Of a DNA stretch of 52,098 bases, positions 47,803 to 52,098 are shown piece after piece (position 1 is the first letter of the stretch; each line of letters starts with the position of its first letter). Origin of the DNA: an uncultured Acetatifactor sp. (lineage in GTDB: Bacteria > Bacillota > Clostridia > Lachnospirales > Lachnospiraceae); assembly GCA_947625255.1 (NCBI GenBank), contig CANQNT010000022.1:1-52098 (forward strand). The letters run 5' to 3'. The translations under genes were made by a program, and so were the position numbers. Under the pieces are notes generated by a model that was given only the letters and a program-made list of their open reading frames with translations, searched no databases and was not told where the DNA came from.

Positions 47803-49043
47803 GGGGCCACCTCCGTCACGGGGTAATATTCGCCGATAATTTTTGCCGCATCCAGCTCCTGCGACGCTGCCAAGCCTGCAAGCGCTTCAAGAGACGGACG
47901 GCTGTCTGTCTCGGATTCCGCGTCCTGTTTTGCCTCAGTCTTCGCGCCCTGTCGTGGCGTCACCTTCTCACGCTTTCTTGACTGAGTCGGCTTCCTTACC
48001 GGCGTCTCCACATAGCCGCGCACAAGCGACATACGCCGGCTGAAAGCCTCATTCAGCGCCGGGATGTCCAGACGCTCCGAGCCTCCGGTTATGGCAAGCT
48101 CCTGCGCATCGTGTAGAAGTGACACGACTATCGAGGCTATGCCCGAGCTATGACCGTACAGCCAGTTCGCGATTCCCTCGTTGAATACTGCCTCGTGGCG
48201 AACGAACTGATAGCCGAACACAGCCTTGCAGAAGTCACGGAAGTCTTTGTCAAAGTCCATGCCGCTAAACTGCAGACCTACCGACCTGCGCGCCAGCTGC
48301 ATCGCCGACTCAAAGAAGGGTATGCAGTCCGGCGTACCGACAAGGCCGATGCTGACCCCGCTGTTGTTGATAAGCTGCGTGAGCGTGGCAATCAGACCTC
48401 GACCGGTCTTGTTGTAGACGACGTTGTCAATCTCGTCCACCATCAGCAGACCGACGTGGTTAAGGGCTACCTGGCTCACCGCCCCTATCAGCATATCGGC
48501 GGTGGAGCGCGCACGCAATGCGTCCTGATAGTATCTACTGCCAAGCACCTCGTCCACCTTGCGAAGTATCTCGTAGAGAAGTCCCTTGATGGACGAGTCT
48601 TGCGGGCATTGTACAACGAGGCATGGGACAATTTTCGCGTAGGGGTGCTGTATCTCCCAATAGCTGTCTTTTGACAGTAGCGACATTGCCCTGTGGATAG
48701 CTGTGCTCTTGCCGATGCCGGACGGCCCGATTATCGTGAAGCTGTCCGAACCGCCTATGATTCCCCCGGAGCTGTAGCCCTTTATCGCCTTTCTGTTGGC
48801 GTTCCTCTGCAGCACCGCGAGCTTCGACTGCTTCTTGTCAAGCGACCGTTTCAGAGATAAATACAGCTTTGTGTATATCTCCGAGGAAATCCTGCCCGGC
48901 ACATAGACGTCATACAGCTTGGACAGCTCTTCGAGCCTCCTGCCGACGCTCTCATACCGAACATTCGGGTCATAGTCGGGATAATAGCCTATCGCCGCAG
49001 CCAGCTCTTTGCCTGTCAGCATCTCCGGCAAAAGCTCACTCAT
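47799..49043 (-). CDS. tnsC: TnsC AAA+ ATPase
   Basis: The 414-aa product is the Tn7-like regulator ATPase linking the target protein to the transposase. It has Walker A GPSGIGKST (106-114), Walker B LLMVDEIDN (about 199-207) and sensor-1-like GLVGTPD. A Lys/Arg/Glu-rich tail follows from about 345. ATG 49043 overlaps the tnsB stop (ATGA), preferred over the longer frame to 49112 inside tnsB. Family knowledge: it forms ATP-dependent filaments on target DNA and gives target immunity. Confidence 0.93.
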   Translation of the reverse strand: MSELLPEMLTGKELAAAIGYYPDYDPNVRYESVGRRLEELSKLYDVYVPGRISSEIYTKLYLSLKRSLDKKQSKLAVLQRNANRKAIKGYSSGGIIGGSDSFTIIGPSGIGKSTAIHRAMSLLSKDSYWEIQHPYAKIVPCLVVQCPQDSSIKGLLYEILRKVDEVLGSRYYQDALRARSTADMLIGAVSQVALNHVGLLMVDEIDNVVYNKTGRGLIATLTQLINNSGVSIGLVGTPDCIPFFESAMQLARRSVGLQFSGMDFDKDFRDFCKAVFGYQFVRHEAVFNEGIANWLYGHSSGIASIVVSLLHDAQELAITGGSERLDIPALNEAFSRRMSLVRGYVETPVRKPTQSRKREKVTPRQGAKTEAKQDAESETDSRPSLEALAGLAASQELDAAKIIGEYYPVTEVAP

Positions 49044-50871
49044 TCCGTCCGTATCCTCCCTCCGTAAGCCTGTCCCTGTGCGTCCTGCTGCGCTCTCTCT
49101 TCCGTGTCTCACGGACGTTCTTCACAGCGACGCCTCCTTTGCCGGACGCTGTTCTCGCTATCGTCTGTATTCGGTCCGCCAAGTCTACCCGCGCCTGTAG
49201 GTTTTCCCTCTCGACCGCTCGGACGGCGTTTTCCCCGCGCTTCATCAGCTCGGAAGCCTCGGACACCGCCATTCCTCTGAAGCGGCTCTCGATGAGCTCA
49301 AAGCGCTTATACGCGCCGTTCTCCACGAGCCACACGCAGGACACATCATCCGGGTTGTACGCGACCACGACTTCGTCTCCCGTAAGATAGCGCTCGTCAT
49401 AGCAGTCGTTCCTGTACCGCATACGGTTCACTTGCAGTCCCTTCCGCCCGAACCTGCCCTTCGTGCGCGGGAGCAATGCTAGCAACAAGTCGCCGCTGTC
49501 CACGCTCAAAAGGTTTGCTCCGGGCTGTCGCTTGCCGAACTCGAAGATGCTGTTTGCATACGGCTTCACTCCTGCCTCCAGCATATCCTTGGTAAGAGGG
49601 AAACCGGAAATAACTCTCTGCGAGTTGTAGTACACGATGCACCTGAGGATAACTCTCTCAAATTCGTCCAGCGTCAACTTGGCGTCTTCGCGATAGTCAT
49701 GCGCCCCGCGCTCCTGAAAGTCCGGCTCAATCACTCCGCAGCCCTTCAGATGCGGCTTGTATAGGTCCTGCACCACGCCGAAGAACCTCTCCACCGGGCC
49801 TTTCAGCTCGGGTCGGAACGAGGGAAGGTTAGTAACCTGCACCCCGAGCTCTGATATCTGCTCAAAGACCTTCGACGTGTACTCCGCTCCCATGTCGGTG
49901 ACGAGCTCTCCGGGCAGCATATCGCAGTCCCAAGCTTCCTTGTCTATTGCTATGCCGTGCCGCTCACACCACTTCTGCTTGTCTGTGAGCACGTTCAGGA
50001 GCATTTGACGGATGCTGTACATCCCTCCTTCCCAAGTGAGCGAGTAGCCGCAGCAAAGGCCGCTGTATGCGTCCACACAAGTCGTTAGTATCGGTCTGCC
50101 GACGAGGTTGCCCGACTCGTTGATGAGATATATATCGCACACCGTTGAGTCCAGCATCCCAACGCCGACGTGAGACGCGAACTGCTGCACTCCGTCTCCG
50201 AGCAGGGGTCTGCGGTCCCGCTGGTAGCTCTTGATTCCGTCCCTAGAGATATAGAAAGCTCGCATATCCTTATGCTTGCGATAGAAGTAACGGAATTGAC
50301 CGTACGATGGCACATCGTCCCTGAGAACGCCGTCACTGTCGCAGTATCTCTCTTTTAGCATAAGCGTGTAGGCAGTCCGCAGACTGTTCCGGTCCTGCGA
50401 GTAGTAGAACCTGTTGATAGCCCACCGGAAATTCGCTTCGTCTGCGCCGCGCTTGCCGGGCTCGGCGGCGCGCTTCGGTGTGAGCGCCGCTTTGGTCTGA
50501 AACGCCAGGTATCTGCAAAGATAACTGAGCACCGTCTGCCGGCAAACTCCGTACCTCGCGGAGGTTTCGGCGAGCAACTTGTTGCGCTCTCTGAAACTGC
50601 AAGCAGCAGGCAGGATACCGCATATCATCGTGTAGCGCTCGTTCATCACGCGCAGGCTTTCGGTATCCAGCATATCTTCGTTCGGTATCGCTGCGGCAAT
50701 GCTCGCACGAAGCTCGCTCTCGGTAATCATCTCCCAATCCCTGATGCTGTCCAACGATGTCCAAGTCGGCACGGTCATCTTCGTACAGTCGATGATGCAC
50801 GCCCTGTCTTCTTCTATTGCCAGAACTCTTACAATCTGTTCGCCGCATCTAAGTATGCTGTTCGTCTGCAT
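49036..50871 (-). CDS. tnsB: TnsB transposase (DDE, rve fold)
   Basis: The 611-aa product has N-terminal HTH DNA-binding parts, then the RNase-H catalytic core with Asp246 (TVCDIYLI), Asp326 (LVTDMGAEY) and Glu361 (LKGPVERFFG), i.e. the D-D-35-E spacing. A Mu-type C-terminal beta-barrel and a basic tail for TnsC contact follow. ATG 50871 lies inside tnsA (23-nt overlap), so translation is coupled. It binds multiple sites in the ends and makes the 3' cuts and strand transfer. Confidence 0.95.
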   Translation of the reverse strand: MQTNSILRCGEQIVRVLAIEEDRACIIDCTKMTVPTWTSLDSIRDWEMITESELRASIAAAIPNEDMLDTESLRVMNERYTMICGILPAACSFRERNKLLAETSARYGVCRQTVLSYLCRYLAFQTKAALTPKRAAEPGKRGADEANFRWAINRFYYSQDRNSLRTAYTLMLKERYCDSDGVLRDDVPSYGQFRYFYRKHKDMRAFYISRDGIKSYQRDRRPLLGDGVQQFASHVGVGMLDSTVCDIYLINESGNLVGRPILTTCVDAYSGLCCGYSLTWEGGMYSIRQMLLNVLTDKQKWCERHGIAIDKEAWDCDMLPGELVTDMGAEYTSKVFEQISELGVQVTNLPSFRPELKGPVERFFGVVQDLYKPHLKGCGVIEPDFQERGAHDYREDAKLTLDEFERVILRCIVYYNSQRVISGFPLTKDMLEAGVKPYANSIFEFGKRQPGANLLSVDSGDLLLALLPRTKGRFGRKGLQVNRMRYRNDCYDERYLTGDEVVVAYNPDDVSCVWLVENGAYKRFELIESRFRGMAVSEASELMKRGENAVRAVERENLQARVDLADRIQTIARTASGKGGVAVKNVRETRKRERSRTHRDRLTEGGYGRNE

Positions 50872-51205
50872 CAACAACAAGCCCCCAATCCTGCACGCCT
50901 CGACTCAGCCAGTAACGTCTGGAGCTGTCCAGAAGCCTCGCTGTCCTCGGCTTGTTCAAAAGGTCCCGCTTCACGCATTCACGCACCGCCATGTCGCCGT
51001 TTCGCCAAACGATAACGAAGTCCGATGTATATTCTTCAACTCCCAGCCCATCCAAAGGGACATTACACCGGAACTGTTTCACCTTCTTATCCGCCTCCAG
51101 CATATCCGCATATGCGTACTGGATGTCGCTGTATGTCCGGCAACAGTCCGAACATTTTGACAGCGTTCGCTTGACGCTTCTACCTTTGTAATTCTTCTTT
51201 TGCAA
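50849..51205 (-). CDS. tnsA: TnsA-like endonuclease
   Basis: The 118-aa product starts at TTG 51205 after AAGGAGGTGGTAAT. It is a compact TnsA N-domain: IQYAYADMLEADKK, YTSDFVIV (catalytic Asp), VRECVKR (Glu/Lys region), RRYWLSRGVQDWGLVV. Tn7 TnsA (about 270 aa) has an additional C-terminal TnsC-binding domain that is absent here. Its presence implies cut-and-paste movement. It is first in the operon, next to the right end. A 94%-identical copy by eye is at 15745. Confidence 0.88.
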   Translation of the reverse strand: MQKKNYKGRSVKRTLSKCSDCCRTYSDIQYAYADMLEADKKVKQFRCNVPLDGLGVEEYTSDFVIVWRNGDMAVRECVKRDLLNKPRTARLLDSSRRYWLSRGVQDWGLVVDADEQHT

Positions 51206-52021
51206 ATTACCACCTCCTTTGCCGTGGTAGTAGCCCCAAACTGCCGTGAGCACGGCAGTCATACGTCGTAGAAAATGGGGATAGCCGAAAAGCGGCCTGT
51301 GCCCCTTGCGCCGCAACGCTTCCGGCAAATATAGCGACTTTCTTCAAAACAGACCTTTTCGGACAAATATTGCAATTTCCGCAGCTTCTTTATTCCCAGA
51401 CTTCACCTTCTTCCTTCATTCCCGTAACTTCCCCAAAAATTCCCGTAACTAGCGACAAACTGCGCAACAGCACCGCAAAAATGGGGATTGGCAAAAACCG
51501 CGCTGTAACCGTTGCGCCGCAACGGTTTTGGCGAAAACAGCGACTTCCTTAAAAATTCGGCAATTTTGCCTGATTTTGCAACATCTACACTCCCTTCTTG
51601 GCAAAAGGCTACGCGCATTCGCGAAATTCATAACTTCCCCAAAAATTCCTGTTTCACCCCCCAAACAAGACGTTACATGGAGCGTTTTTGGGAAAACCGG
51701 GAACCGGCAAATCGCTGAAACCGTTGCGCCGCAACGATTTCAGGCGATGCTCGTTTTTCCCAAAAACGCGTTTCCCAAATCTCTCTATGTCATGGAACTT
51801 CGCATTTTTGAAAAATTGACGTTCCGTCTCCCTTCGTCGTAGTCAAAAAGTCGTCGCGGCTGTTGCGTCTTTGTCGGCGTCAAAAGTGCCCTTTTTGTCG
51901 GCATCAAAACGTTTTGTCGGCGTCAAAGCGGCAAAAAAATTGACCCCGGTAGCAGTCGCTACTGAGGCCATACGCCTTGCGGCGGTACGTTGATTTTTGA
52001 AAAATCGGGGGTGCAAGGACA
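51206..52021 (-). mobile_element. Right end of the Tn7-like element
   Basis: A gene-free stretch of 816 bp ends at terminus TGTCCTTGCACCCCC (read inward). It contains three regular sites TTTTGTCGGCRTCAAA (51870, 51893, 51912), likely TnsB sites, and a fourth degenerate one near 51842. It also has perfect or near-perfect palindromes AACCGTTGCGCCGCAACGGTT-like at 51507 and 51719, and GTAACTTCCCCAAAAATTCC repeats at 51424 and 51632. The upstream ribosome site of tnsA marks its inner edge. Small open frames inside are not genes. Confidence 0.8.
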
Positions 52022-52026
52022 TGTCA
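52022..52026. other. Candidate target-site duplication TGTCA
   Basis: Tn7-like elements duplicate 5 bp. TGTCA lies directly outside the right terminus. The matching left copy could not be confirmed; a TGTCA at 15441-15445 is the only nearby candidate at the other edge of the region and lacks a recognisable terminus. Confidence 0.35.
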
Positions 52027-52027
52027 G

Positions 52028-52098
52028 TTATTCCCACTCTATCGTGGCGGGGGGTTTGGATGTAATATCGTACACGACTCTGTTGATATGCGGCACCT
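52028..52098 (-). CDS. guaA: 3' end of GMP synthase (partial)
   Basis: The last 22 residues, VPHINRVVYDIT then SKPPATIEWE and a TAA stop, match the highly conserved C-terminus of glutamine-hydrolysing GMP synthase, which makes GMP from XMP. The gene continues beyond the right edge. The transposon terminus lies 6 nt downstream of the stop, so the gene itself is left intact, as expected for a protected attachment gene. Confidence 0.95.
   Translation of the reverse strand, partial: VPHINRVVYDITSKPPATIEWE

Noticed and set aside
46336..52021. CRISPR-associated Tn7-like transposon (CAST)
   Set aside because: No Cas5/6/7/8 or Cas12k gene and no repeat-spacer array anywhere in the window; targeting is better explained by TniQ/TnsD at guaA.

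Overview
The window looks like a chromosomal segment of a moderately high-GC gut-type clostridium (Oscillospiraceae-like). The signs are strong AGGAGG ribosome sites with frequent TTG/GTG starts, S-layer-homology (SLH) surface proteins, lipoproteins, and many Clostridia-type redox genes. No taxonomic search could be run, so this is an inference from gene style.

Left region, about 1-15.4 kb, + strand, ordinary chromosome: an iron-type alcohol dehydrogenase, an SLH-anchored flavodoxin-DUF362 fusion, a Nudix hydrolase, a 1309-aa lipoprotein with four alpha/beta-hydrolase modules and embedded SLH repeats, a second flavodoxin-DUF362 lipoprotein, a permease, a RibD/DHFR-like reductase, an SDR, a flavin-reductase-like protein, two aldo/keto reductases and a shortened EFR1-type flavodoxin. 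Several genes are punctuated by near-identical rho-independent terminators.

Mobile region, about 15.4-52.02 kb: the right edge is a complete Tn7-like core on the - strand (tnsA, tnsB, tnsC, tniQ/tnsD with 4-23 nt overlaps). Its right end stops 6 nt from the guaA stop codon, so guaA appears to be the attachment gene. At the left edge lies a second, decayed copy: an internally deleted tnsB, an intact tnsA and two tandem right-end sequences. I could not place the left end of the active element with confidence.

Between these two tns regions the cargo falls into blocks. (1) A regulator with an HTH and an RNA-polymerase alpha-CTD-like domain, a zinc-ribbon protein, a RelBE-type toxin-antitoxin pair, a primase/Rep-like protein and an Rpn-family nuclease. 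(2) A - strand defence operon: hsdM, a putative PD-(D/E)XK protein, hsdS, an extra hsdS half-gene, hsdR, a GmrSD-like DUF262/DUF1524 protein and a predicted nuclease. hsdS ends in 20 TCTG repeats that can switch a third target-recognition domain in or out of frame. (3) A free-standing Hint/LAGLIDADG protein followed by about 1 kb of degenerate 23-24-nt repeats of unknown role. (4) A plasmid-like replication block: Y-family polymerase with an SOS-like box, serine recombinase, TOPRIM primase, DnaB-like helicase, 21-bp repeats, a putative Rep protein and a perfect DnaA box.

The best candidates for something undescribed are the three-TRD phase-variable HsdS, the degenerate repeat array (possibly related to the transposon's TnsB-site motif), and the guaA-targeting Tn7-like element itself.
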